Source: Bryum argenteum (lineage: Eukaryota > Streptophyta > Bryopsida > Bryales > Bryaceae). From it: DNA of 64,000 nucleotides. This document shows, one piece after another, positions 46,580 through 57,864 of the stretch (within the stretch, counting starts at the first letter, position 1; every line of letters begins with the position of its first letter). The stretch is taken from NCBI GenBank assembly GCA_037043015.1, contig CM073330.1:3373263-3437262 (forward strand), read 5' to 3'. The position numbers and the translations under genes are program-made. Under the pieces are notes generated by a model. It was not told where the DNA came from, searched no databases, and worked only from the letters and a program-made list of their open reading frames with translations.

Positions 46580-46670
46580 TTTTGGCGACCATGCTGGGGA
46601 TGGAGTGCTGAGGTAGAAAAAGAAAAAGAGAGAAAGAGATCTCCGGCCACGAGCCTGTAGGGAGGAAAAG

Positions 46671-47284
46671 ATGCCCCCAAGAAGAAATGCCGCGGAAAGA
46701 GCCGTGAAAAATGTAGTTGCAGATATGGAAGAAATCGTGCAACAAGAAAACGAGACCAAAGAGTTGTTGCAATGGATGAAGCAACAGATGACGGATCTAG
46801 CTGCTCAAAACGAGGCCACGAATGCTAAGCTAGAATTGCTCAGCCTTAAATACCAGGACATCCAAGGCAATGTAGCCCCAGAGGTTATTGCTTCCACGCC
46901 CAGGAGTGTGGAAGAACCAGCCGAAGCAGCAAGGTCTGCAACCATACCCAGGGGGAACAATGCCGCGGCCAGTGCAAGCACATCGGGAATGCCCTCACCG
47001 GCACCAGTAGCGTTATCCACAGGGATACCTCCTGTGTCACACAACCCCGGAAGCCTTGACACCCAGGCCAAGTTACCCAAGATACCTTACCTCGTGTTTG
47101 ATGAGTCTGGGGACCCGGACTGGCACATCAGGAGGTTTAAAGTGATAGCACGTACGAACGGCATTTTTCATGCCACGGACCTACAAAACATCTTTGGTAC
47201 GACGCTCCAAGGGAATCATATTAACTGGTACATTGACTTCGAATCCGAACACAACAATGCCAGTTGGGAAGATATGGAGCGTAG
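46671..47284 (+). pseudogene. gag of element A, 5' part
   Basis: Starts MPPRRNAAERAVKNVVADME with a coiled-coil-like N-terminus, then a Pro/Ala/Ser linker. It enters the retrotransposon gag domain (IPYLVFDESGDPDWHIRRFK, then WYIDFESEHNNASWEDMERS). At 47285 retrotransposon B is inserted; the frame resumes at 53309 after the second copy of the 5-bp target CGTAG. Gag forms the particle core of the element. Confidence 0.85.
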
Positions 47285-47690
47285 TGTTAGGGACATAGGC
47301 TCTGGAACCTTCTAGAAGGAAGTCTTTAGAAGTCTCTGGAACCTTCTAGAAAGAAAGTCTCTAGAACCTTCTAGAAGGAAGTCTTTAGAACCTTCTAGAA
47401 GCTAGTCTCTGGAACCTTCTAGAATCTAGTCTCTGGAACCTTCTAGAAGCATCCTAGCTGGTAGAAGTTCTAGAAGCATCCTAGCTGGTAGAAGTTCTAG
47501 AAGCTTCTTGGATTCTAGAAGTATATATAGGAGTCGAGGGTGAAGAGTTCTTCAGTCTCGACAACGCATCTCTTGGAGCTCTAGCTCACCTCTCTTGGTG
47601 TTATTCGTGTACTCTTCTTGTTAATCCAAACTCTTGTCAGTTTTCGTTAGTTTCCAGATATTCTTGTCATCTGTTTTCGTGTCCCTGACA
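47285..47690 (+). repeat. 5' LTR of element B
   Basis: 406 bp. The U3 part contains a dense array of GGAACCTTCTAGAA units and further TTCTAGAA motifs. A TATA box (GTATATATAGG) is at 47521. Differs from the 3' LTR by G versus T near 47401 and C versus T near 47629. Confidence 0.95.
47305..47448 (+). promoter_or_regulatory. array of six perfect heat-shock elements in the LTR
   Basis: GAAccTTCtaGAA, a perfect three-unit heat-shock element (nGAAnnTTCnnGAAn), occurs at 47305-47317, 47339-47351, 47364-47376, 47388-47400, 47412-47424 and 47436-47448. Additional TTCtaGAA half arrays lie up to 47520, directly before the TATA box. In plants heat-shock factors bind this pattern, and the Arabidopsis Copia element ONSEN is heat-activated through LTR HSEs. 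The spacing and number here predict heat induction; this is inference from motif identity. Confidence 0.8.
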
Positions 47691-47880
47691 GTTTGTCGAG
47701 ACTACCTTATCACAGATATCAAAGCTAGTCCCTTCTTGTTGGAGAGAGTGGATTACCCCTCTTCTTGGAGTCTTGAGGCGTTTTAGAGGTTGCGGAGTAC
47801 CCTCCTTTAAACCAATGTTGTTCTCTTGTCAAATTTTTTTCTTTTCATTCGTAGATTTGGTCAAAGATCAAGACGTCAAT

Positions 47881-49040
47881 ATGGCTGAAAATTTGGAATC
47901 CAAATTGGACGCCATCATGAATGCTCTTGCTACGTTATCACAGAGACAAGCAGAGATAGAAGGAGCCATGGCAAGACTTCACAATGATGGAGCATCCGGG
48001 ATAACATCATCCAGGATTCACCAGTCTCAAGCTACTACAGCGGAGGAGGCGACTACACCTTTAGTTCAACAAAACCCAATGATTCAACAACGGAAGGAGC
48101 CTAGAGTTAGTCTTCCTGACAAGTTCGACGGAACGCGTTCCAAGTTTCGAGGTTTTGTCAACCAAATCAGGTTGATAACAGTTTTACAGCCTGAACGATA
48201 TCCGACGGAGGAAGCGCGTGTTGGACTTGTTGGAACTCGCTACGCGACAAGCTCTCTCATCGTGGTTTGCCCCCTTGTTCGAGAAACGATCGCCAATTCT
48301 GAGCAACTTTGAGACGTTCTTGGAAGCGTTTGAAGAAGCATTTGGCGAACATGACAAGGTTCGATGGGCTACAACAAAGATCCGATCACTACGACAAGGG
48401 ACGCGCTCTGCATCGCTCTCACGATCGGATTTCGCACAATCAAGCTAGTGACATCAATCAAGGCGAAGAAGCATTGGTGAGTCGGTTTTATTGGGGTTTG
48501 AGGATGATGTGAAGGACCTACTTTTATCCCTTCCCGATCCGCAAACGCTCAACGGCTTTCCATTAGCCAAGTTGTAAGTCGACAACCGTTTATTCCAAAT
48601 CGTCAAGACAAGTGACCAAAAAATACCAAACGAATCGCTACACCACGAGTATGTTGGCAAACAATTTGAGTTCTCATTCGGAGGCAGAAGCCATGCAAAT
48701 CGACGCGGCGAGTGTCAGAGCTCTTACTCCAGAAGAGAAAAAACGGCGTATGGAAGAAGGACTCTGTTTTTGTCTGCTGAGAGAAGAAGGCCACAAGGTT
48801 GGAACTTGCCCCAAGAAGCAGAACCGGAGCATTGTTAAGACTAGGAGTGCGGTGATCCCGGAAAACGACGATGCCCGTGCCACAAGAGGAACCGTGCGGG
48901 CCGATTCAATGCCGCGACAACAATCAGGTTCCTCTTTCTCTCCCCAACCCGCCAATTGTTTTACAATTCCCTTGTCTCTTGGTCCTCAAAAACACAAAAC
49001 TTTAGCGCTATTAGATTCGGGAGCATCTACTTGTTTTTAG
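47881..49040 (+). pseudogene. gag of element B, frame-broken
   Basis: The ATG at 47881 opens MAENLESKLDAIMNALATLS, a coiled-coil start, then KEPRVSLPDKFDGTRSKFRG, the usual entry to the gag domain. The frame is lost at about 48220 and shifts again by 48600. A zinc-knuckle remnant (REEGHKVGTCPKK) is at 48780-48830. The protease active-site motif LALLDSGAST is at about 49000, followed by a stop at 49038. The whole is recognisable as gag and the beginning of protease but cannot be translated as one protein. Confidence 0.85.
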
Positions 49041-52000
49041 ATGAAGAATTTGCTAGCGCCACGAGATTCGTCTAGTATGTAAATCCAAGCCTGTTCATGT
49101 AGAGGTGATAGATGGACGACCTTTATTGTCCTGGCAATGTCACCCATGAATCGATCGCACCTATAGAGGTGGCGTTTAAGGACCATAGTAGTTACGTTGT
49201 TTTTAATGTCATTAGAACCCCGTCAAACCCTGTCATCCTAGGTCTCTCCTGGTTAGAACAACATAACCCTACCATAGATTGGAAGTTGCGGAAAATAACT
49301 TTTTCCAAAGAACATTCCAAGAGCCAACCTAGTAGACATCCCAAGATAGGGAAACCATTGTTTATTGGAGCAAGGGCGTTCGTACGATCATCCAAAGAAG
49401 GAGCACCCTTCGTCATCTATGCAGCCCCAACTAGCACGGAGAAGAGTTCGACGGCAAGCATACCAGAGCAATACAAGGATTTTGAGGACGTGTTTGAGAA
49501 GAAGAACGCGGACATGCTACCGAGCATCGGCCATACGATGCCGCTAGACCACCTGCTAGAAGGAAAGACAACCGCCTTTTGGTCCAATCTACAATCTCTC
49601 TCAAACGGAGTTAGCGGAGCTGCGAAAATACATTGACGAGAATCTAGCGAAGAACTTCATTCGTCATTCAAAGTCGCCAGCTGGGGCACCGATCTTGTTC
49701 GTAAAGAAGAAGGATGGCTCCTTGCGAATGTGCGTGGACTATCGAGGCCTCAACAAGGTAACTAAGAAAAATCGTTCACAAGCTTCCCTCGATCTCTAGT
49801 CTCTTGGAGCGGCTCGGGCGTGCAAAGATCTTTACAAAATTGATCCGGGGAGCTTACAACCTCGTACGGATCAAGGAAGGAGATGAGTGGAAGACAGCGT
49901 TCCGTACAAGGTATGGCCATTTTTAATATAATGTCATGCCTTTTGGCCTTACCAATGCCCCGGCTGTTTTCCAACACATGATGAATGACATCTTTCGGGA
50001 GTACCTTGACGACTTTGTTGTCATCTATCTGGATGACATCCTGATATTTTCCAAAAACGAAGAGGAGCACAAGAAGCACGTTCGTTTAGTCCTCGAGAAA
50101 CTACGAGAACGAGGACTCTACGCCAAGATGGAGAAGTGCCTATTCCACCAAACCGAGATGGAGTTTCTAGGGTTCATTGCGACTACAGACGGCTTGAAGA
50201 TGGACCCCAAGAAGGTGGAAGCAATTGTATCGCAGGAGGTTCGAAGACGGTTAGAGACGTCTGATGTTTTCTTGGATTTGCTAACTTCTATCGGATCTTC
50301 ATCAAGAATTATTCTCGGTCATTTCTCTCCACTCACCCGATTGACGTGTAAGGACAAGCTAGAATGGGGACCTCAAGCCGAACGAGCATTTCAAGATCTC
50401 AAGACGGCGTTTACTACGGCTCCAAATCTCTGCTACACCCGACTTTGCAAAGGCCTTCTATTTGGAGACCGATGCTTGATTTTGCTTTGGAGGAGCCGTT
50501 TTCGAGATGGCCGCAGACGGAGGCTTCATCCAGTTGCGTTTTATTCTCGGAAGTTCTCTGCCGCGGAAATTAACTACGAAATGCACGATAAGGAACTCCT
50601 TGCCATAGTAGATTCCTTCCAAGAGTGGAGACACTTTCTCGGCGGCATCACAGATCCCGGTGACCGTTTACACGGATCACAAGAATTTGGAGTACTTCAT
50701 GTCGGCTCGAATCCTGAATCGACGTCTAGCTCGGTGGAATATGTCGTTGTCGCGATTTGATTTTGTTATCACCTATCGGCCTGGGAAGCAGCAAGGACTA
50801 TCGGATGCATTATCGAGGAGATCGTATCTCACACCTAAGACTGGAGAAGAAGCATTTGATCAACAATGCACCACATTGTTGAAACCGGAGCATTTTAAAT
50901 TTGCTTATTTCTTTGTCGTGTCAATTGATGCGGACTTCCTCGACTGCGACGCACCGTAAACAACCAAAGATTCAGTAGCTCTTGAGATCGAGAAGCGTGC
51001 CGATAATGACAAGTTGAGTGGAGGAGATCTTTTGTATTTTGAAGAGCGACTATATATTCCAAAGGGACCAACACGACTTCGAGTTCTCCAATCTCGCCAC
51101 GACTTTCCAGCAGCATGACATTTTGGATACAACAAGACATTGGAGCTTATTTCGCGAGATTTTTGGTGCCCTCAAATGTGGAAGGATGCGAAGGAGTTTG
51201 TCCTCTCTTGTGATATCTGTTCAAGGTCAAAGAACCCTCGGCATCGCCCCTATGGACTTCTGCAGCCATTGCCTATTCCGCATCGACCACGGTCTTGATT
51301 TCCATGGACTTCATTCTGGGACCCGCCTTCAAACTCGTTCGACAAAGATCTTTGTTGTGGTGGATCGGCTTACAAAGATGGCGCATTTTATTCCTTGCGA
51401 AGAAGACATCATCAAGCGAGGGACACAAAGAAGACTCTTTCGATAATGTATATCGTTATCATGGCTTGCCAGATGACATCGTGTCGGATCGAGGAACTCA
51501 GTTCGTCTCCAAATTCTGGAGATCTCTTTTCGAGATTTTGAAGGTGGATATCAAGCTTTCTTCAGCCTTTCATCCTCAAACTGATGGTCAGACGGAACGG
51601 GTAAATCAAGTCTTGGAGCAGTATCTACGCTGCACCATCAACTACCAGCAAGACGATTGGGCCGAATATCTACCGTTTGCCGAGTTTGCCTACAACAACA
51701 CCCTTCATGCGTCGTCTCAACAAACACCGTTTTTTGCCAATTATGGATACCATCCGAAACTTGATTTGTTAAATCCAGTGGCCAATAATAACCCGGCAGC
51801 AGAAGGCTTTGTGAGACAGCTATCGGAGCTTCAAGCTACGTTGCGACTTCAATTACAAACTGCCCAAGACTCTTACAAGGCGTCCGCAGATAAATTTCGG
51901 AATAAGGCACCCACTTTCAAGATTGGAGATAAGGTATGGCTGCTTCGACGAAACATCAAAACCAAGCGGCCATGTGACAAGTTGGACTATCGAAGATTGG

Positions 52001-52362
52001 GGCCGTTTGTCATCGAGAAGCAAATCAATCTAGTGGCGTACCGGCTAGAGCTACCAACTGCTATGAAGGTACATCCAGTCTTACACGTTTCTTTGTTGGA
52101 ACCTTATCGAGAGTCTACTTTTCCTGGAAGAGTGCAAAGTCCGCCACCTAGTGTCGAAATCGAGAACCATGAGGAATACGAGGTAGATAAGATACTAGAT
52201 TTACGGCGAAGATGGGGAAAATTAGAATACCTCGTGCATTGGAGCGGCTACGATATTAATGAACGAACATGGGAGGATGCCGAAAATCTCGCAAACGCGC
52301 CAGAGAAGGTACAGGAGTTTCATCAACGATATCCTCGTAAACCCAAGCCGGTTCGGCGATAG
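49041..52362 (+). pseudogene. pol of element B: protease end, RT, RNase H, integrase, chromodomain
   Basis: In several frames: protease end (VILGLSWLEQHNPTIDW), RT start ([20 protein letters not shown]), a TAA at about 49925 where the family has Glu in a G-H-F-x-Y-N-V stretch, RT core MPFGLTNAPAVFQHMMN and IYLDDILIFS, RNase H (HPVAFYSRKFSAAEINYEMH), the tail [19 protein letters not shown], integrase (zinc finger remnants at 51090-51230; GLPDDIVSDRGTQFVSKFW; FHPQTDGQTERVNQVLEQYL) and a chromodomain at about 52170-52290 (EYEVDKILDLRRRWGKLEYL, then VHWSGYDINERTWED). The last frame (51295-52362) is open for 355 codons. At least five frame changes inactivate the polyprotein. Confidence 0.92.
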
Positions 52363-52493
52363 CTTCTTTCTGACGCTTGACCACCCAGGAACATAAAAAG
52401 GAGGGAGTGCACCACAAAAATTCATATTCGATGTAGTTATTTTGTCTAAGATTGAGTAGAAATTTTCTAGTAGCGATAGTTTAGTCTTCTGAT

Positions 52494-52841
52494 ATGGATA
52501 ATCAAAAGATAGAAAGTATGCCAGTTATGTCATCTCAACCAGCAAACTCACGAAGACGACCTCGAGATGAAGAACCGCCTGTACCACGACAACGACGAAG
52601 GATACCAAGCAACCGATCGCTGGTGATTGTATTCGAAATGGAGCCTGCGTTCAATGGTGTGCCAGAAGGCGTGTTTGCAGGACAATTTCACAATGAAGAC
52701 ACGGAGGTTCATGCTTGGTCGGAAGTGGAAGGCGTGGGCCACTACCGTTGGCTTCAAGGACCAATGAACCACTTACCTCGTGAACAACAATTGGAGTTCA
52801 TTGCAGACGTGATGCGGCAGATCTTCATTTTTCTGCGTTAG
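52494..52841 (+). CDS. extra ORF of element B (115 aa, unknown)
   Basis: An uninterrupted frame from ATG 52494 to TAG 52839-52841, on the sense strand between pol and the polypurine tract. It starts MDNQKIESMPVMSSQPANSR, is followed by a basic patch (RQRRRIPSNR) that may be a nuclear signal, then an acidic, aromatic C-terminal half (EVHAWSEVEGVGHYRWLQGP). No family recognised. Chromoviruses normally end after integrase/chromodomain, so an additional ORF is uncommon. That it is open while gag-pol is broken may be chance or may mean it is maintained. Confidence 0.55.
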   Translation: MDNQKIESMPVMSSQPANSRRRPRDEEPPVPRQRRRIPSNRSLVIVFEMEPAFNGVPEGVFAGQFHNEDTEVHAWSEVEGVGHYRWLQGPMNHLPREQQLEFIADVMRQIFIFLR

Positions 52842-52897
52842 TATTAACTCACAACAACATTGCTTCTCGGAGACCTCGAAGCTAAAGGAGGGGGTGA

Positions 52898-53303
52898 TGT
52901 TAGGGACATAGGCTCTGGAACCTTCTAGAAGGAAGTCTTTAGAAGTCTCTGGAACCTTCTAGAAAGAAAGTCTCTAGAACCTTCTAGAAGGAAGTCTTTA
53001 GAACCTTCTAGAATCTAGTCTCTGGAACCTTCTAGAATCTAGTCTCTGGAACCTTCTAGAAGCATCCTAGCTGGTAGAAGTTCTAGAAGCATCCTAGCTG
53101 GTAGAAGTTCTAGAAGCTTCTTGGATTCTAGAAGTATATATAGGAGTCGAGGGTGAAGAGTTCTTCAGTCTCGACAACGCATCTCTTGGAGCTCTAGCTC
53201 ACCTCTCTTGGTGTTATTCGTGTACTCTTCTTGTTAATCTAAACTCTTGTCAGTTTTCGTTAGTTTCCAGATATTCTTGTCATCTGTTTTCGTGTCCCTG
53301 ACA
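52898..53303 (+). repeat. 3' LTR of element B
   Basis: 406 bp, nearly identical to 47285-47690, with the same six heat-shock elements at 52918-53061 and TATA box at 53134. It is preceded by the polypurine tract and followed by target duplication CGTAG (53304-53308). Confidence 0.95.
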
Positions 53304-54401
53304 CGTAGTTTTTTACATAAGTTTAGAAAACTCAAAACAAGTTCGGAAGTCCTCCGAGCGTTGGGATCGATTACGCAATCTACAAACGAGCCGGTGGATA
53401 AGTTTTATGACAAATTTAAGCAGTTGGCCGACAAACTTAGCCAACGACCCGAGGAGGAATACATGTGTGAATGGTTTAAAAAGGGCTTACTTCCATGGAT
53501 ACAGCAGGGTATTGTTATCCGTGGAGTAAAAACACTGCCAGACATCCTCTCCGCGGCAAATGACATCAGCCGGGAACTTATGGCGCTGAAACAAACGCAG
53601 ACACCCATACTACCCTTGCCCTCGGCACGACAAGATGCTCAGATGGCACCCCCGTTATGTGAGACATGCGGAAAAACACACCACGGGAGATGTTGGTACT
53701 CTGCCAATGCCACCCCGCCCCAGGATCACAGGCGACCTAGGAATACCACGGCCTCGGTATACCCCGAGGAGATTAACGTGGATGCGTTTCAACCTGGGCG
53801 CTCTGACGCATGCTGGGAATGCGGGGGTTTGGACCATCGGCGAAGCCAGTGTCCCATATTCAAACAGAAGTGGACCCAAGGTCGAAACAATAGTTCCCCG
53901 GGGCAGCCAAACACCAATCCCGCGGCCCATAGAAGAGGAGGGGTAACATTAACTGAAGTCCACGGGCCAGAAACAAATGTGTCCATGATCTCGGCCGCCG
54001 CGGTGACTACCCGGTCAAAAGCAGTTCCCTCAAACCACGTGGTAGAACACCGGAAGCTATTCCCGGAACATCACTGGGAACGACTACATAACATGAGGAC
54101 GGATCTCCAGAAGGACCTGGAAACCACACCTACAGATCAAAAGTGTGCCACGGATCACACCCGGCAGCAAATTCTAGACACTACCAACGTAACCATCACC
54201 CTAGCAAAACTGGTACAAATCAGCCCTGAGTTACAACAATACCTACAAAGGGCTGTGATAGCGGAAACAAAACCCGACCCCACGTTCGTGGAAGTTAACG
54301 CCGCCACGATAGACCCAAACGCTGCAGTAATCCACGTGCAATTAGGAGGACAGACACTGACCAACGTCCTCGTCGAGTTGTCGATGGGGGGTCCGGCGTG
54401 A
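53304..54401 (+). pseudogene. gag of element A, 3' part
   Basis: After the target duplication the gag frame of element A continues (FLHKFRKLKTSSEVLRALGS, DKFYDKFKQLADKLSQRPEE). It holds two zinc-knuckle-like motifs (CETCGKTHHGRC; CWECGGLDHRRSQC, the latter a clean C-x2-C-x4-H-x4-C) and enters the protease region. The frame ends at 54399-54401, where the protease motif D-G-G-S-G-V-N-V-M appears in the next frame. A GTCGAGTT/GTCGATGG near-repeat at 54373-54388 suggests an 8-base insertion caused the break. Confidence 0.85.
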
Positions 54402-56455
54402 ATGTAATGAGTAACCACGTTCGACAGGCACTAGGACTACCACAACCCAGGAGTGCCCGCTTTATTTTACGCATGGCTAACGACGCCCCCGTCACACCCC
54501 TGGGAATTCTCACCATGGTGGGGATTACGATACACGGGGTATCAACACCAGCGACGCTCGTGGTAATCGAGATGCCTCAAAACAGCGGGTTTCCGGTAAT
54601 CCTGGGAAGACCTTGGTTACGAGACATGCAGGCAATACACAACTGGACCAAAAATCAGATTCACATTCAACGCCACAGGAGAACCGTGGTAATACCCGTG
54701 GATAGTTGCCTAACTCGTGCCAAGATAAGTCAGATCCGGACTTCCACAGGGACCGATTGGCCAAAAGAATTCACAAACGAACAAGAGGCTCTAATACTCC
54801 ACGTTCACCCCAGCTTAATACCCGTGGCCGAGATCCACTTAGCTAGTTTAATACAAGAAGAAAAAATAGATATTCCCGAACACTTCACTCAAGAGATAGC
54901 CGGGGACGTGGTGGTAAATGCTATCCCTGCAAAGGAAGCACTATGTCATGAGACCATCACAGGATGGACGCACGGGGCCAAGGAAAGGGTGCAGCTGGTC
55001 AACCTCGGAATGACAAAAGAACCCAAATACATCAAAATCAACACAGATGCGCCCCCAGCCATCAAGCTGGCGGCCATCGCCTTGTTCCACGAATACAAAG
55101 ACATATTCGCCTGGAACCACGAGGACCTGAAAGGTATTCCCAATGCCCTAGCCGAACATACCATTGACCTCGTCCCCGGAGCAACCCCAGTGCAGCAACG
55201 ACGATACAGAATGAACCCGAATTACGCCGCTCGGGTCAAAGCTGAATTGGACAAACTTCTCCACGCCAAGTTCATTTCCCCCGTGGATGCAGCGCCTTGG
55301 CTCTCTCCCATGGTTATTATCCCCAAGAAAAACGGCACGTTGCGCATCTGCGTAGATTTCCGAAAACTCAACGCAGCAACAAAAAAGGATCACTATCCAT
55401 TACCGTACATGGAGGAGATCATCGATGAGGTTGCCGGACATGAGATGTACTCGTTCCTCGATTGTTTCTCGGGGTATTACCAAGTAGCCATGGCCGAGCA
55501 AGATAAAGGAAAGACAGCTTTTTCCACGGAATGGGGACCTTATCAATTCGAGAGAATGCCATTTGGGGCCAAAAACGCACCCATGACATTCCAACGCGTT
55601 ATGGAATTAATTTTCAGACCGTACCTCAAACAATTTTTCCGAATTTACCTGGACGATGGAACCGTTTACGGCAAAATGAAGGACCACGTCTCACACCGCA
55701 GGCAAATTTTCCACGCATGCAGAACCAACGGGGTGAGTCTCAACGCTGACAAATGCATGTTCCTGTACTTCGCCGGGGTCATCTTGGGGTACATTGTTTG
55801 CAAGCACAGCAAACTCCCCGACCCCGAGAAAATCAAGGACATCATGGACATGACACCACCACTGAATCAAAAGGGCGTACAACGGCTCCTGGGCTTAGCA
55901 CAGTTCAACCGAATCTACATCGAAAAATTGGCACACATCACCGCCCCGATCACCGCACTGAACCATGCCAAGTATACGTACCCACGGGACCTGACGCCTT
56001 AGGCACAAGCAGCCCTGGAGAAGATAAAAAATGCGTATTCAAACGCACCTATTCTCATTGCTCCAGACTGGTCTAAGCCGTTCCACGTCCACACAGATGC
56101 ATCCAACATTGCCGTGGGGGTAATGTTAGCACAGAACATAAATGGCAAACACGATCAACCCGTGGCGAACGCTAGCCGACTACTCAACCAAGCCGAGCGA
56201 AATTACTCCACCACAGAACGCGAGGCCCTGGCAATGATTTACGCTGTTAAAAAATTTAGACATTACCTCCTCGAAAAGAAATTCAGTTTCATGGTCGATC
56301 ACCACAGCTTGTCCTACCTTGTTAACCAAACCTTGGTCACGGGGAGGGTGGCCCGGTGGATCATGATACTACTCGAATACGACTTCGAGGTGGTATACGT
56401 CCCTGGGAAAAGGCACATCATGGCCGACTACCTGTCCAGGGATACCTTTAGTGTA
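54398..56455 (+). pseudogene. pol of element A: protease, RT, RNase H; truncated before integrase
   Basis: Protease continues with FPVILGRPWLRDMQAIHNW. RT has ISPVDAAPWLSPMVIIPKKN, GTLRICVDFRKLNAATKKDH, MPFGAKNAPMTFQRVME and the catalytic IYLDDGTVYG. RNase H has FHVHTDASNIAVGVMLAQ and NYSTTEREALAMIYAVKKFR. A TAG at 56000-56002 replaces an expected Trp. The frame ends YVPGKRHIMADYLSRDTF at about 56450 and runs straight into the right copy of the duplicated block, so integrase, 3' LTR and target duplication are missing. No chromodomain is seen, so it belongs to a different gypsy clade from element B. Confidence 0.92.
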
Positions 56456-57864
56456 TCTTTAGTGTAGTTGATTATCTTTGGATTACAAGGCTGAATAATT
56501 TTAGTAAAAAAAACTAGTGGAAGTTGTCGCTCACTATCTTATATGTATGCCACTTGTCTTTCTCTTGTATATTGCGACCACTCCAACTCATTTGAGAATA
56601 TGGACCTACTCCACATGATTCATAAGCAAACTCTTCAAAAAGGCTATGATTCTTAATTTTTCTTTGATGAGTTAAGAGTAGTTGAGAGTAATTCATGTGA
56701 CAAACCTTTGTGACACTCTTTTAAAAAGGTTTGTCCATACATGCAAAGCAACAAAGAGAATATAGTGTCATGATAAAAAACCTCTTGTAGAGATTTCTTC
56801 CCAACAACAATGCGGACATGACGCGCACTTAAAGGAAGTTTGTTGTAGGACTACAATATAAATGATTAAGTCATTGCTCACAAGTCATACTCAACAGTTT
56901 TTCTATATATATAAAATCAATAGCTTGAATTAATCCCCAACCCCTAAGAGCCCAATCGACCATTTATGGTTGATTCCGAATTCTAAGGATCTGTAGCCAA
57001 CTAATAAAAGAATCTTTTGAAGCTTTTATATTTCCACAAGAGTTTGGTGAGTTGAGAACAAGATCCAATTTACATAGCCTCACTTGGATTCATACATTGT
57101 TCACAATTAGCCTTCAAACAATTTTCTTAGTGTTAGAAAACTTGCTATTTTAGGAAACTGGTGGTGTTCCTATTAGGTCAATGATGGCATTTGTCTACAT
57201 TATCATATAGTATGTGAATTTAGTCAACCATATCAATTTCCAATTACAAACTACATGATAGCTCCACTAAGGATGCCGTGCTTCATGTTTTAGCACTCTC
57301 CCTTGTGAATGGTAGAGTGAAAATCCTTGCTTAACCCCTGAAGGGCTCCATATATAGTTTGTATATAGCTTCACAATTTAACAATGTCATGTACTTATTT
57401 CAAACATTATAACGGGTCAAATAAGGGCACCATCTTAGAAACACATGTCAGTCTACCTTCAAAAAATCATAGTAAATTGATGCACTAAAATTGCTCACTC
57501 TGTGCAAAGATTTCCTAATCTAAAATTTGAGCCATTATGGAGCACTTTACCTTACATGAGTATCCAGAGCAAAAGAACATACAAACGAACATTTTGACAT
57601 ACACGAAGATCACTTACCGTAAAAGAGGACATTTGCGTTAAGCGACAAACCATAAAGACATTGAGCATGAAGGACTTCCTCCATAATTACGGAAGAAAAG
57701 CAAGTGGAAACACAAATTGTCACAAATACTTTCTAATCTACTGCAGATTACGAAATAAGCCCGCCCTAACCCTGTTGATGGGAGCCTCCATTTTACCAAA
57801 AACACGGAAGCTCAAAGAAACCTAATCACATCACCTGAAAATAATCAAATCAACTGCACTAGCT

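Larger units (their letters stand above)
47285..53303 (+). mobile_element. chromovirus-type Ty3/gypsy retrotransposon B (full-length, nested)
   Basis: Complete 6.02-kb element with two 406-bp LTRs (TGTTAGGG...CCTGACA), flanked by the 5-bp target duplication CGTAG at 47280-47284 and 53304-53308. It is inserted in the gag gene of element A. Order: gag, protease, reverse transcriptase, RNase H, integrase with chromodomain, extra ORF, polypurine tract (AAAGGAGGGGGTGA at 52884), LTR. LTRs differ at two positions by my reading, so insertion was recent, yet gag-pol has many frame breaks. The chromodomain places it among chromoviruses; fungal-like (Tcn1-type) chromoviruses are known from mosses, and this may be one. 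Confidence 0.95.

Noticed and set aside
56447..56466. TTTAGTGTA pair considered as a target duplication of element A
   Set aside because: Both copies lie at the truncated 3' side of the element, not on both sides, so they fit junction microhomology rather than a target duplication.
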